Source of the DNA: Streptomyces sp. CB01580
Lineage (GTDB): Bacteria > Actinomycetota > Actinomycetes > Streptomycetales > Streptomycetaceae
Assembly: GCF_001905795.1 (NCBI RefSeq)
Contig: NZ_LIXJ01000010.1
Coordinates: forward strand, 164,881-228,880
DNA: 64,000 nucleotides
Direction: 5' to 3'
A program made the translations under genes and the position numbers. The notes below the pieces were generated by a model, which worked only from the letters and a program-made list of their open reading frames with translations, was not told the origin of the DNA and searched no databases. How positions within the stretch are numbered: the stretch's first letter is position 1; every line of letters begins with the position of its first letter. Shown here one piece after another: positions 18,311 through 26,771 of the stretch.

Positions 18311-19303
18311 TCAGCGGTGACGTCCCCGGCCGGGCTCGCCGCCGGGGCCCTCGCGGCCGATGTTCTCGCCGCCCGTGTAGTCGATCTGTTCCTTGCGGAG
18401 TTCGGCGGAGATCTCCTTCTGCTCGGTCACCCGCTCGGTCTCCAGGCGCACCCGCTCGACGGGCACGGTCTCCTTGCGCGTGGTGGCGCGCTCGGCGTGC
18501 AGGGTGACCTCGACGTCCTGCTCGCGGATGTTCGTGGGTCCCGTCGTCCTCTCGCCGGGCTGCAGCGGCTCGCGGACCACCCGTACCTCTTCGTGCGTCA
18601 GCGGCACCGTCCTGGTGACGTTCTCCGTGACGACGTACTTGTGCAGGTGGGCCCTGCCGCTCTCGTACTCCTCGGTGCTGACGCGCAACTGCTCCTCGGA
18701 GCGGATCAACTCCTCCTTGCCGCGGAGTTCGGCGGACCGCTCGGTGCCCGCTCCGGCGCCGACCAGCGGTCGGTCGGCCGTTCCGGCGTCACGGCGCCTG
18801 CCCGTGCCCGCTCCGGCCCCGGCCATGCCGGGCGTGCGCGGCGTGGTGCGGGAGGTGTCCGTGCCCGGGGCGGAGGTGCCGGGCGTGGCCGCTGTCCCGC
18901 GCCCGGTTCCGGCCGCGCCCATGGCCCCGGTCCCGGTCGTGGTTCCGGTGCCCGCCGGGCCGCCGAGCCTGCCCGTGGTGTTCCTGGCGAGGCCGTAGTG
19001 ACGGTAGAGCTCCTCCTCCTCCGCCACGGACAGATGCGCGTCCGCGTCCACCCGCGGGGCTTCCTTGACGCGGTCCTTCGGATGTGAAATGTGCAGGTCG
19101 GAGCCCACGCGGCGGGCTCCGGCAAGGGGCACGAAACTCTCCTTCATACCGAACAGGCCGGTTTTCACCGTGATCCAGTCCGGGCGGCCCGTGTTGTCGT
19201 CGACATACACCCGTCCCACACTGCCGACCTTCTCGCCCGCGGTGTCGTACACCGTCAGACCGTCGAGTTCTCCGGAATCCGTGAATCCGTCAGCGGCTCC
19301 CAT
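18311..19303 (-). CDS. PRC-barrel plus DUF2382 (YsnF/AvaK) stress-type protein
   Basis: A 330-residue protein. The N-terminal PRC-barrel (about residues 10-75) shows LDGLTVYDTAGEKVGSVGRVYVDDNTGRPDWITVKTGLFG. A Gly/Thr/Ala-rich low-complexity linker (about 115-210) follows, then a DUF2382 domain (about 215-320) with RSEEQLRVSTEEYESGRAHLHKYVV, EEVRVVREPL and Thr/Glu-rich repeats ending KEQIDY. ATG 19303 is preceded by GAGGAGGA; the longer ORF to 19372 lacks such a site. The family is widespread in soil actinobacteria and cyanobacteria and is associated with stress, but its mechanism is unknown. Confidence 0.9.
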   Translation of the reverse strand: MGAADGFTDSGELDGLTVYDTAGEKVGSVGRVYVDDNTGRPDWITVKTGLFGMKESFVPLAGARRVGSDLHISHPKDRVKEAPRVDADAHLSVAEEEELYRHYGLARNTTGRLGGPAGTGTTTGTGAMGAAGTGRGTAATPGTSAPGTDTSRTTPRTPGMAGAGAGTGRRRDAGTADRPLVGAGAGTERSAELRGKEELIRSEEQLRVSTEEYESGRAHLHKYVVTENVTRTVPLTHEEVRVVREPLQPGERTTGPTNIREQDVEVTLHAERATTRKETVPVERVRLETERVTEQKEISAELRKEQIDYTGGENIGREGPGGEPGRGRHR

Positions 19304-19651
19304 GACCGATTCCTCCTCACCCGGGCGCGTCCTGTGGCTGGGTCCATCAGGGGAGGCGCGTCCGATTCCCATCGCGCCTCACCCGGATGGACGCTGCAAC
19401 CGCCCGGTCCCCGGAGGCCGGCCGCCGCACGCGTGCGGCGTCGGCGGTTGCGGCGTGGCACGGCGATGGGCGGGCCGCACCTTCGTTAGGCCAATCGGGT
19501 GAGGGTGGCTTCCGGCGGGTCCCACGGCGTGGCGCACCGGCGCGCTGCGGCGATGCGGCACGGGCCGGGCCCGGGGACGCCACGGGCCCGGCCCGTATGA
19601 TCGTCCGGCCGTCCGTCGGCCTCGTTCCGCCGTACCACTCGGGGGTGTCCC
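19304..19651. other. Divergent intergenic region with nested inverted repeats
   Basis: 348 bp between the DUF2382 start and the CbiZ frame. It contains a 16-bp perfect palindrome at 19424-19439 nested inside a 9-bp inverted repeat (GCAACCGCC at 19396-19404 with GGCGGTTGC at 19443-19451). No cobalamin-riboswitch B12 box was found despite the CbiZ neighbour. Short open frames are not gene-like. Confidence 0.6.
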
Positions 19652-19735
19652 ATCAGTTCCGTACGCATCCGGCTGCCCCAGCAGCGCGGTGAGCTGCTCG
19701 CCCGACGCGAGGACGGGCTGGACTTCCACCACCTG

Positions 19736-20446
19736 GTGTGGCGGCTGGGGCCGGGGTGGCGGGTGTGCAGCAGCGCCGTGCTCGGCGGAGGCATCGGCCC
19801 GCGCGCGTGGATACTCAACGCCCAGGTCCCCGGCGGCTACCCGCGCATGGACCCGGACCGCCACCTCGCCGAGATCGCTGCCGCGGAGCGCCTCACCGGG
19901 CCCGGGGCGGGTCTGATGACGGCGGCCGACGTCACCGCGTACGCCCTCGCCACCGACGAGGGAGTGACGGCCACCGCCACCTGCGGCCTCGGCGTGCGCG
20001 GCTGGGCCGCGGCCCCCGCCCGGGAGACCGGTGCCGCCGACGGGGACACCGGGGGACCGCCGCGGCCGGGCACGGTCAACATCGTGGTCACCCTGCCGGT
20101 GGCGCTCTCCGACGCGGCACTCGTCAACGCGGTCGCCACGGCCACCGAGGCCAAGGTGCAGGCGCTCCTGGACGCGGGACTCGACTGCTCGGGCACCCCC
20201 ACCGACGCCGTCTGCGTCGCCGCGCCCTGCCCGGGAAGCACCCCGGGCGAACCCTTCGCGGGACCGCGTTCCCGCTGGGGCGCGCGACTCGCCAGGGCCG
20301 TGCACGTGGCCGTCCGCGAAGGCGCGCTCCGGCAATCCTGGGGGTCCACCGTGCCGCGGGCCGATCGGAGCGCGACGGACGAACCCACTCCGAACGCGGC
20401 AGACGAAAGGGAGTGCCCTCCTCATGCCCCCGAACACCCCCGCTGA
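19736..20446 (+). CDS. cbiZ: Adenosylcobinamide amidohydrolase (CbiZ)
   Basis: About 236 residues from GTG 19736. CbiZ cleaves the aminopropanol side chain of adenosylcobinamide to adenosylcobyric acid during salvage. Family hallmarks are VCSSAVLGGGIGPRAWILNAQVPGGYPRMDP, GLMTAADVTAYA, GVTATATCGLGVRGWAA, and TVNIVVTLPVALSDAALVNAVATATEAKVQAL plus GTPTDAVCVAAPC. The frame stays family-like upstream (RLPQQRGELLARREDGLDFHHLVW) as far as about 19652, but no ATG, GTG or TTG is available there, so the true N terminus is uncertain. The 3' end overlaps the next gene by 23 bp. No other cobalamin genes are present. Confidence 0.85.
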   Translation: MWRLGPGWRVCSSAVLGGGIGPRAWILNAQVPGGYPRMDPDRHLAEIAAAERLTGPGAGLMTAADVTAYALATDEGVTATATCGLGVRGWAAAPARETGAADGDTGGPPRPGTVNIVVTLPVALSDAALVNAVATATEAKVQALLDAGLDCSGTPTDAVCVAAPCPGSTPGEPFAGPRSRWGARLARAVHVAVREGALRQSWGSTVPRADRSATDEPTPNAADERECPPHAPEHPR

Positions 20447-21434
20447 CCCCGGCGCCACCGGGGCCGGTGCCGCCGCGCCCGATGCCACCGCTGCCGCGAA
20501 CACCACCCGGTCCGCAGCCGGGCCCGATGCCGCGGCGCGGCCCGCCCCCACGCTCCGCGTGGCCGTCCTGGGCACCGGGATCATGGGCTCCGCCATGGCC
20601 CGGAGCCTGCTCCGGGCAGGTCTCGACGTCCATGCCTGGAACCGCACGCGGGCCAGGGCGGTCCCGCTCGCCGCCGACGGCGCCACGGTCGCAGAGACGG
20701 CGGCGGACGCCGTGCGCGGCGCGGACGTCGTCCTCACCATGCTGGTCGACGGCCCCTCGGTCGCCGCGGCACTCGCCGCCGCCGCGCCGGGGCTGAGCCC
20801 CGGCCAGGTGCTGCTCCAGAGCTCGACCGTGGGACCGGACGCCGCCGTCGAGCTGTCCCGCGTCGCGGCGGACCTGGGACTCGTCCACCTCGACGCACCG
20901 GTCTCCGGCACCAGGGAGCCCGCCGAGCGGGGCGCGTTGACGGTCCTCGTCTCCGGTCCGTCCACCGTCCGGCCTACGGTGGAGCCCGTGCTCGACGCGA
21001 TCGGGCGGCGCACGGTCTGGATCGACGAGGAGCCCGGCTCGGCCTCGCGCCTGAAGCTCGTGCTCAACACCTGGGTCATCACGATGGTCAACAACATCGC
21101 GGAATGCCTCGAACTGGCGGAGGGTCTCGGGGTCGATCCGCGGACCTTCCTCGACACGGTCAAGGGCGGCCCGCTGGACTCCGTCTACCTCCAGGACAAG
21201 TCCGCGGCCGTGCTCTCCGGCGACCTCACCCCCGGCTTCGCCCTGTCCACCGCGCTGAAGGACGCCCGGCTGATCCTGGACGCGGCGGGAAGTTCGGGGG
21301 TGCGGCTGGATCTGCTCGCCGCGTCGGCCGACCGCTTCGCGCGTGCCGAGGCGGCCGGACACGGCGGCGAGGACATGATCGCCACGTACTACGGGGGACG
21401 GACCCCGGAGAACGGCACCGACGGCCCGGCGTAG
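20424..21434 (+). CDS. 3-hydroxyisobutyrate dehydrogenase-like NAD(P) oxidoreductase
   Basis: A 336-residue beta-hydroxyacid dehydrogenase. The Rossmann motif VAVLGTGIMGSAMARSLLRAGLDVHAWNRT starts near residue 47 after an Ala/Pro-rich N-terminal extension. The substrate motif LDAPVSGTREPAERGALTVLVSG and the catalytic Lys region SRLKLVLNTWVITMVNNIAECLELAEGLGVDP (Lys about 213) follow. ATG 20424 has AAAGGGAG upstream and lies inside the end of cbiZ, suggesting co-transcription. The substrate is unresolved: glyoxylate/succinic semialdehyde reductase-like activity or imine reduction are alternatives within this superfamily. Confidence 0.88.
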   Translation: MPPNTPADPGATGAGAAAPDATAAANTTRSAAGPDAAARPAPTLRVAVLGTGIMGSAMARSLLRAGLDVHAWNRTRARAVPLAADGATVAETAADAVRGADVVLTMLVDGPSVAAALAAAAPGLSPGQVLLQSSTVGPDAAVELSRVAADLGLVHLDAPVSGTREPAERGALTVLVSGPSTVRPTVEPVLDAIGRRTVWIDEEPGSASRLKLVLNTWVITMVNNIAECLELAEGLGVDPRTFLDTVKGGPLDSVYLQDKSAAVLSGDLTPGFALSTALKDARLILDAAGSSGVRLDLLAASADRFARAEAAGHGGEDMIATYYGGRTPENGTDGPA

Positions 21435-21580
21435 GACCCCGGCGCGAAGAACGCGGAAGCCGTCGGCGCGAGGGGCATGGAAGGAGCGCGGAGGGGCGGC
21501 GAGGAGGACACGGGGGAGGACGCCGGGTACGGTCCCCGGAGGCACGCGGGCCGCGGCCGGCGTTCCTTTGCGTCGTCGGG

Positions 21581-22489
21581 TCACTCCTCCACGCACATCC
21601 CGCTGCGCAGTTTCCGCAGAATCCGGCTGATCAGCCGTGACACGTGCATCTGCGAGACGCCGAGCTCCGCCCCGATCTGGGACTGCGTCATCTCCTGGCC
21701 GAAACGCATGTCGACGATGCGGCGCTCGCGGTCGTCGAGGCCGCCCAGCAGCGGCGCGAGCGCGTGCAGGTTCTCCACCGTCTCGATGGCGGGATCGGGG
21801 CCGCCCAGGACATCGGCGAAAGTGCGTCCCGGACCGCGGTGCCGGCGCGTGCCCACCGGTTCGGCCGGCATGTCCAGCGAACCCGCCGTGTACCCGTTGG
21901 CCGCCACGAGCCCCTCGCCGACCTCGTCCTCGCCCAGCCCCAGCCGTTCGGCGAGCTCGCGGACGGTGGGTTCGCGATCGAGTTCCGCGGCCAGCGACTC
22001 CGTGGCCCTGGCGATGCCGGCCCGCAGCTCCTGGAGTCGGCGCGGCACATGGACGGCCCAGCCGGTGTCGCGGAAGAAGCGCTTGATCTCCCCGGTGATG
22101 TAGGGGACCGCGAAGGAGGTGAACTCGACCTCCCGGGAGAGGTCGAAGCGGTCGATGGCCTTGATGAGCCCGATCGTGCCGACCTGGACGACGTCCTCCA
22201 TGTCGCCGCCGCCCCGGTTCCGGAACCGCCCCGAGGCGAACCGGACGAGGGAGAGGTTCATCTCGATGAGGGTGTTGCGCGCGTACTGATGGGCCGGGGT
22301 GCCCTCCTCCAGGTCCCGGAGGCGGTCGAAGAACAGCCGGGACAGTTCCCGCGCGTCCGACGGGGCGAGCCTGCCCGCGTTCTCGATCCACGGCAGCTCG
22401 CCGTCGTCGGCGGCGCTCTGCGGGCCGCTCTCGATCCTCCCGGCTCCCGCACCGTCCGTACGGCCGGTCCGCGCGGTGTGCGCCGTCAT
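21581..22489 (-). CDS. SigB/SigF-type RNA polymerase sigma factor
   Basis: A 302-residue group 3 sigma factor. Region 2 (FASGRFRNRGGGDMEDVVQVGTIGLIKAIDRFDLSREVEFTSFAVPYITGEIKRFFRD, about residues 85-140), region 3 (VHVPRRLQELRAGI to GLGEDEVGEGLVAANGYTAGSLD) and region 4 HTH (MTQSQIGAELGVSQMHVSRLISRILRKLR at the C terminus) are complete. Streptomyces encodes many such sigma factors for osmotic/oxidative stress and sporulation, controlled by anti-sigma partners and SpoIIE phosphatases. No anti-sigma gene is adjacent. ATG 22489 has GGGAG upstream. The 60-residue N-terminal extension is poorly conserved. Confidence 0.93.
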   Translation of the reverse strand: MTAHTARTGRTDGAGAGRIESGPQSAADDGELPWIENAGRLAPSDARELSRLFFDRLRDLEEGTPAHQYARNTLIEMNLSLVRFASGRFRNRGGGDMEDVVQVGTIGLIKAIDRFDLSREVEFTSFAVPYITGEIKRFFRDTGWAVHVPRRLQELRAGIARATESLAAELDREPTVRELAERLGLGEDEVGEGLVAANGYTAGSLDMPAEPVGTRRHRGPGRTFADVLGGPDPAIETVENLHALAPLLGGLDDRERRIVDMRFGQEMTQSQIGAELGVSQMHVSRLISRILRKLRSGMCVEE

Positions 22490-22979
22490 CTCGTCACACT
22501 CCCCTGGTCGTAGGTGAGGTGTGAGCGCCTGCCCCCGAAAGCGGGCGCTCATGCGGAGGAGCGGCGGCCGGGCGGCGGGAGCGGCGGTCAATGGCCGGGA
22601 ACCGTCGTGACGGCCGGTCAGGAGCACGGGGGCGGACCGCGCCACGCGCGGGCGCCGTCGGCCGCGCCGGGCACCGGAACCGCCCCACCGGTACGGGGGA
22701 GCCCGGTGGGGCGGCCGTCTCCAGACTGCCACAGCCGACGGCCCGCCGGGGCCGATCTCCGTACATTCGCTGGTAGTTGAGTCGAAATCGACGGTGGCCG
22801 AACCCCGCCCGCCGGTTCGGGGCCCGGTCGCGCGGACGGCCGTAACGGGGGTGCCGCCGGAGAACCGGAATAATCCGTTCGAGTGGCCGGGAGTTGCGCG
22901 AGCCGACCGGCGTGCCGGAGCCGATAGGGTGTGCAGGAACGTTTCTTGGCTGCGAGTTCTCGAGGGGTGCGTCCAGGTC
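22490..22979. other. Divergent promoter region of sigma factor and HNH lipoprotein
   Basis: 490 bp without a supported gene. Close to the sigma gene, 22523-22532 pairs with 22541-22550 (one T-G wobble) to form a 10-bp stem with loop CCCCGAAA, a possible leader or attenuator hairpin on the reverse strand. The part next to the HNH gene is locally AT-richer (around 22770-22880) and probably holds its promoter; no clear -10/-35 pair was assigned. Confidence 0.5.
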
Positions 22980-23705
22980 ATGGTGGGTCAGCGGCGTTGG
23001 TGGGGGCGGGGCTTGGCGACCGTGGCCGTTCTCGCGGTGGCAGGGTGCTCGTTGGTCGACGAGGCGACGTCACCCGCCACGACGGACGGCAAGCCGGCCG
23101 CCACGGCCTCGACCGGTTCGGGCGGTGGCCGGGCCGACGGGCCCGCCTCGACCCTGCCGGGCGTGCCGACCGCCGAGCGGGCGCGGCAGGACCTGGCAGG
23201 ACTGAAGGTGGCCGCACACGGCTCGATGTCCGGCTACAGCCGCTCCAAGTTCCCCCACTGGGCCTCGCAGGGCGAGTCCTGCGACACCCGGGAGACGGTG
23301 CTGGGGCGTGACGGGACCGGTGTCGAACGGGACGACAAGTGCCGGGCGGTGTCCGGGAAGTGGGTCAGCGTCTACGACGACGAGACGTTCACCAACGCCT
23401 CGGACCTGGACATCGACCACATGGTGCCGCTGGCCAACGCCTGGCGCTCCGGGGCCCATGCCTGGACGCAGGACCGGCGCAAGGCGTTCGCGAACGATCT
23501 GACCCACCCGCAGCTGCTGGCCGTCTCGGCGGCCTCCAACCGCTCCAAGGGCGACCAGGGGCCGGACGCGTGGCAGCCGCCGTCCAAGACGTACTGGTGC
23601 ACCTACGCCCGCTCCTGGGTCTCGGTGAAGGCGACGTACGAGCTGTCGGTGACCGCGGCGGAGAAGGACAGGCTGGGCGAGATGCTGGACACCTGCGGCT
23701 CATGA
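22980..23705 (+). CDS. Secreted lipoprotein HNH endonuclease (DUF1524/GmrSD C-terminal type)
   Basis: A 241-residue predicted lipoprotein: basic N terminus, hydrophobic helix and lipobox AVAGC with Cys23. A Ser/Gly/Thr-rich linker precedes the catalytic domain (about residues 75-240). The HNH motif is visible as DLDIDHMVPLANAWRSGA (His in IDHMVPL) with the downstream Asn/His part LLAVSAASNRSKGDQGPDAW. Four or more cysteines (ESCDTRET, DDKCRAV, YWCTYA, DTCGS) suggest disulfides outside the cell. Relatives in Streptomyces are extracellular DNases. It is coupled by ATGA to a 95-residue downstream gene. Confidence 0.9.
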   Translation: MVGQRRWWGRGLATVAVLAVAGCSLVDEATSPATTDGKPAATASTGSGGGRADGPASTLPGVPTAERARQDLAGLKVAAHGSMSGYSRSKFPHWASQGESCDTRETVLGRDGTGVERDDKCRAVSGKWVSVYDDETFTNASDLDIDHMVPLANAWRSGAHAWTQDRRKAFANDLTHPQLLAVSAASNRSKGDQGPDAWQPPSKTYWCTYARSWVSVKATYELSVTAAEKDRLGEMLDTCGS

Positions 23706-23989
23706 ACGCGCACGAACCGGCACGCCCGGGGCGGCTCGTGGACGATGTCGTGGCGGGCCCCGGCGGGGCGATGACCGACGAGGTCGGTGTCATCACCGGG
23801 GAGTTGACCGTCGCGACCGTCCCACGGCCCGACGGGCGCGCCGACATCGCCGTCCAGTACACCGAGGCCGACGAGTGGTACACCCTCACCGGCAGTCCCG
23901 TGCCGCTGCCGCCCGAGGGACCGGAAGCCCTGCACCGGGACGTCCTCGCCCGGATCCGCCAGGGGGGCGGCGCGCGGGCCACGCCCTGA
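23702..23989 (+). CDS. Hypothetical protein, 95 residues
   Basis: Starts at ATG 23702 inside the stop codon of the HNH gene (ATGA overlap), so it is translationally coupled. The core TDEVGVITGELTVATVPRPDGRADIAVQYTEADEWYTLTGSPVPL looks like a small beta-rich domain, and the C terminus (ALHRDVLARIRQ) like a helix. It has no signal peptide or membrane helix. It is similar in character to uncharacterised small Streptomyces proteins; I do not recognise a named family. An immunity role against a secreted nuclease would be speculation. Confidence 0.7.
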   Translation: MNAHEPARPGRLVDDVVAGPGGAMTDEVGVITGELTVATVPRPDGRADIAVQYTEADEWYTLTGSPVPLPPEGPEALHRDVLARIRQGGGARATP

Positions 23990-24153
23990 ACCGGCCGTCC
24001 GCCGGCCGGCATCGGCCCACGGTTCCCGCCGATCCTCCGGCTCCTTCGCCGGGCGGCGGGGACGGCTCTCCCGTGCGATCGGCCGCGGCCCGCCGGGGCG
24101 GCCGCCGTGCCCGGACGCGCCACGAGGCGCGGAGATGCCCAGGGGGAGAGGAC

Positions 24154-24264
24154 ATGGCCGCCGACACGCGTCCCGGCACGACCGACCGTGCGGGCGCGGA
24201 ATTCGGCGCCGCCGGGGCGAGGAATCCCAAGGGCGCGGCGGACCCGGAGTGCTCCGCCGCGTGA
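24154..24264 (+). CDS. Possible 36-residue ORF or 5' remnant
   Basis: ATG 24154 has a strong Shine-Dalgarno (AGGGGGAGAGGAC) but encodes only 36 residues (beginning MAADTRPGTTDRAG) before TGA at 24262. It may be the intact N terminus of a degraded larger gene whose later parts appear as the WD40-like remnant downstream. No homologue is recognised. Confidence 0.3.
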   Translation: MAADTRPGTTDRAGAEFGAAGARNPKGAADPECSAA

Positions 24265-24294
24265 TCCGGCGAGCGCGGCCGCGCGCACGAGGCG

Positions 24295-24668
24295 GTGACC
24301 GACGCGCCGACGGTGGGGGAGGAGGAGCGGCGGGCGGCGGTCGTGCACCGCTCGACGGCGCACCTGTTGCCGGACACCGGCGCCGGATCGCCGGTCCGTC
24401 GATCGCCGCGCCGCACGGCCGTACCGTCGCCGTCGTCGGCGGCGACGACGGGACCGTCCGCGTACGGGATCTGCGAACGCCCCGTCGGATCGGCGGGCCG
24501 ACGCACTTCGCGTACCGGGCGCACACCCCGGCCCCGGTCGCCGACGGCGTTCCGCTCATCGGCTTCGGCGACGAACCCGCACTGCTCGTTGCCCGCCCCG
24601 CCGGACGCCGACCGATGCCGGAACGCCGCGGTCCGGACAGGGGCCTCCCGATCGTTGCGCCCTCGTGA
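24295..24668 (+). pseudogene. Frameshifted remnant resembling a WD40-repeat protein
   Basis: One frame contains a single WD40-like blade, HGRTVAVVGGDDGTVRVRDL followed by RTPRRIGG, at about 24405-24500, with further plausible sequence GVPLIGFGDEPALLVARP. The upstream part, starting VTDAPTVGEEERRAAVVHRST at the GTG near 24297, is in another frame. No intact start-to-stop gene exists. Isolated blade, missing repeats and frame change indicate decay or deletion. It fills most of the 803-bp gap between the 95-residue gene and the MDR oxidoreductase. Confidence 0.5.
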
Positions 24669-24792
24669 ACATTCGCCCGGTCCGGGAATACGGGCGCCGG
24701 GAACGGCCTTCCCGCTGCTGGGGCGAGCGGTGGCCGGGCCGGCCGGGAGCACCGCGGACCCGTGACCACCAGGAGCAGGAGAGAGGGAACCC

Positions 24793-25710
24793 ATGCCCAA
24801 GGCTTACGTGTTCACCCGTAACGGCGGTCCGGAGGTGGAGGCACTGGTCGACCGGGACGTGCCCGTACCCGGTCCCGGTGAGCTGCTCGTCGCCGTCCGG
24901 GCGGCCGGGGTCAACCCGGTCGACTGGAAGCTGCGCACGGGCTACGTGAGGCCCGGCAGCGAGCGGCAGCCGTTCCCCACCGTGCTCGGCAGCGAGGCGG
25001 CCGGAGTCGTGGAGGGCGTGGGGCCGGGCGTCGAGGGGTTCGCAGTCGGTGACGAGGTCTTCGGCAACCCGGTGACCGGCGGGTACGCCGAGTACACCGT
25101 CCTGCCCGTCGCCGTGACCGCGCACAAGCCGGCCGCGCTGTCGTTCACCGACGCGGCCGTGCTGCCCGTCGCGGCGGCCACCGCCTACGACGGCGTGCGC
25201 CAGATCGGTCCGGCCCCCGGCTCGACGCTGCTGGTCACCGGGGCCGGGGGCGGCGTCGGATCGGCCGCCGTACAGCTCGCCCGGCACGCGGGTGCCCGGG
25301 TGATCGGCACCGCGAGCGCGGACAAGAAGGACTACGTCGAATCGCTCGGCGCGGTGCACGTCGAGTCCGGCGACGGGATCGCCGACCGGGTACGGGCCGC
25401 GGCCCCGGACGGCATCGACGCGATCTTCGACCTGGTCGGCGGCGACACCCTGCGGGCCGTGGCGCCGCTGGTCGACCCGGCCCGGCTGGTCAGCGCCGGG
25501 GACAAGCCGCTGGCGGCGGAACTGGGCGGGGCGGCCGTCGCCCGGGCCCGCGACGCGGTGGTCCTCGAGGCGGTGGGGGACCTCGTCGTGCGCGGAGTGC
25601 TGCGCACCCACGTGACCCGGACGTTCCCGCTCGCCGAGGCCGGGGCGGCCCTGCGCGCGGTGGAGAGCGGACACACCCGCGGCAAGATCGTGATCGAGGT
25701 GGTCGGGTGA
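24793..25710 (+). CDS. NADP-dependent quinone/alkenal oxidoreductase (MDR, zinc-free)
   Basis: A 305-residue medium-chain dehydrogenase/reductase of the quinone-oxidoreductase type. The N-terminal GroES-like fold (MPKAYVFTRNGGPEVEAL, NPVDWKLRTGYV, LGSEAAGVVEGVG, VGDEVFG) lacks zinc ligands. The Rossmann domain carries LLVTGAGGGVGSAAVQLARHAGARVIGT near residue 145. Such enzymes reduce quinones or alpha,beta-unsaturated carbonyls. RBS GGAGCAGGAGAG precedes the ATG. The 3' end overlaps the GNAT gene by 4 bp (GTGA), so they form an operon. Confidence 0.9.
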   Translation: MPKAYVFTRNGGPEVEALVDRDVPVPGPGELLVAVRAAGVNPVDWKLRTGYVRPGSERQPFPTVLGSEAAGVVEGVGPGVEGFAVGDEVFGNPVTGGYAEYTVLPVAVTAHKPAALSFTDAAVLPVAAATAYDGVRQIGPAPGSTLLVTGAGGGVGSAAVQLARHAGARVIGTASADKKDYVESLGAVHVESGDGIADRVRAAAPDGIDAIFDLVGGDTLRAVAPLVDPARLVSAGDKPLAAELGGAAVARARDAVVLEAVGDLVVRGVLRTHVTRTFPLAEAGAALRAVESGHTRGKIVIEVVG

Positions 25711-26546
25711 CCGCCCCCGACGCCACGCACCCGCTGGACCGTCCGGTGCACGCCGCGCTGACCGGTCCGCACGCCTCCTTCGCCGAACGGCGCGGCCGTG
25801 TTCTGCGCTACCCGGCGGACGTGGCCGCCTGGTGCGCACTGCCGCAGGCGCCGGAGGCGGAGGACTGGGCGGACGCCGCGGCCCTCGCCGGACCCGGCGG
25901 GGTCGTGTCCCTCATGGCCTTCCGCGAGCCGCCGCCCGAGGACTGGGAGGTCGTCTTCCACGCCGAGGGCGTCCAGCTCGTCGACGCGGGCGTGGAGGCC
26001 GCGCCGTTCCCCGAGGCCGTACGGCTCGGGCCCGCCGACGTACCCGAGATGCTCGACCTGGTCGCCCGCACCCGCCCGGGACCCTTCCTGCCCCGCACGG
26101 TGGAGCTCGGCAGCTACCTCGGGGTGCGGCGCGACGGGGTGCTCGTCGCCATGGCGGGAGAACGCCTGCGTCCGCCCGGCTGGAGCGAGATCAGCGGCGT
26201 GTGCACGGACGAGTCCGTACGGGGCCAGGGGCTCGGGGGCAGGCTCGTCCGGGCCGTCGCCCACGAGATCGCACGACGCGGCGAGACGCCGTTCCTGCAC
26301 GCCGCCGCCTCCAACACCGGGGCCGTCCGCCTGTACGAGTCGCTGGGATTCGTGCTGCGCCGCCGCACGTCGTTCCTGGCGGCGCTCGTGCCGGGGCACC
26401 CGCCGACGCGCCTGCCGGACCCCGACGGCGCCCGCGCGGGCGGTGGGCGCGGCGCCGTCCGCGAGAGGTCCTCGACGCCCTCCGCGGCGATCTGGAGAAC
26501 TTCTCCGAGGGCGTCCGCCGCGACGACATCGCCGTGCTCGCGCTGA
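25707..26546 (+). CDS. GNAT-family N-acetyltransferase with replaced C terminus
   Basis: About 279 residues. The C-terminal GNAT core (about 110-225) has ISGVCTDESVRGQGLGGRLVRAVAHEIARRG, the acetyl-CoA pyrophosphate loop, and AAASNTGAVRLYESLGFVLRRR; the N-terminal half is of the FR47-like type. Start is GTG 25707, overlapping the upstream stop. After about residue 245 the sequence turns into Arg/Ser-rich non-family residues that are an out-of-frame reading of a phosphatase fragment (see the remnant at 26453), so the natural C terminus has been lost or changed. Confidence 0.8.
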   Translation: MTAPDATHPLDRPVHAALTGPHASFAERRGRVLRYPADVAAWCALPQAPEAEDWADAAALAGPGGVVSLMAFREPPPEDWEVVFHAEGVQLVDAGVEAAPFPEAVRLGPADVPEMLDLVARTRPGPFLPRTVELGSYLGVRRDGVLVAMAGERLRPPGWSEISGVCTDESVRGQGLGGRLVRAVAHEIARRGETPFLHAAASNTGAVRLYESLGFVLRRRTSFLAALVPGHPPTRLPDPDGARAGGGRGAVRERSSTPSAAIWRTSPRASAATTSPCSR

Positions 26547-26638
26547 GCCGTACACCGGCCGGAAGGCGGCACCGCCCGCCGCCCGCGGGACAGGGCGCCC
26601 GGCGGGCGGCGGAGACCTTCGGCGCGCCGGGGGCGTAG
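26453..26638 (+). pseudogene. 3' fragment of a SpoIIE/PP2C phosphatase gene
   Basis: In the frame ending at TAG 26636, residues VLDALRGDLENFSEGVRRDDIAVLALSR match the terminal strand-helix block of SpoIIE-type phosphatases (metal-binding RDDIA). The rest of the phosphatase is missing, and the fragment starts inside the GNAT gene tail. This is a deletion or recombination scar joining two unrelated genes. The remaining 130 bp to the TetR gene hold its promoter region. Confidence 0.65.
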
Positions 26639-26771
26639 CCGCCGCTCGCGCGGACCCGGATCGCTCCTGCGGCCGGCGAACAACCGGCGTCGGCAGGAGG
26701 CGGAATCGGTGATCCGATGTCCCGGCGGGACTCCTGTCGCGTCGGGACATTTGCGGGTGTACGGTGCAGTC

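Noticed and set aside
19304..19735. Possible cobalamin riboswitch before cbiZ
   Set aside because: No B12-box-like conserved motif or expected junction elements were found; only simple inverted repeats are present.
22794..22979. N-terminal extension of the HNH lipoprotein
   Set aside because: The extended form would bury the signal peptide and lipobox; ATG 22980 gives a proper lipoprotein N terminus.
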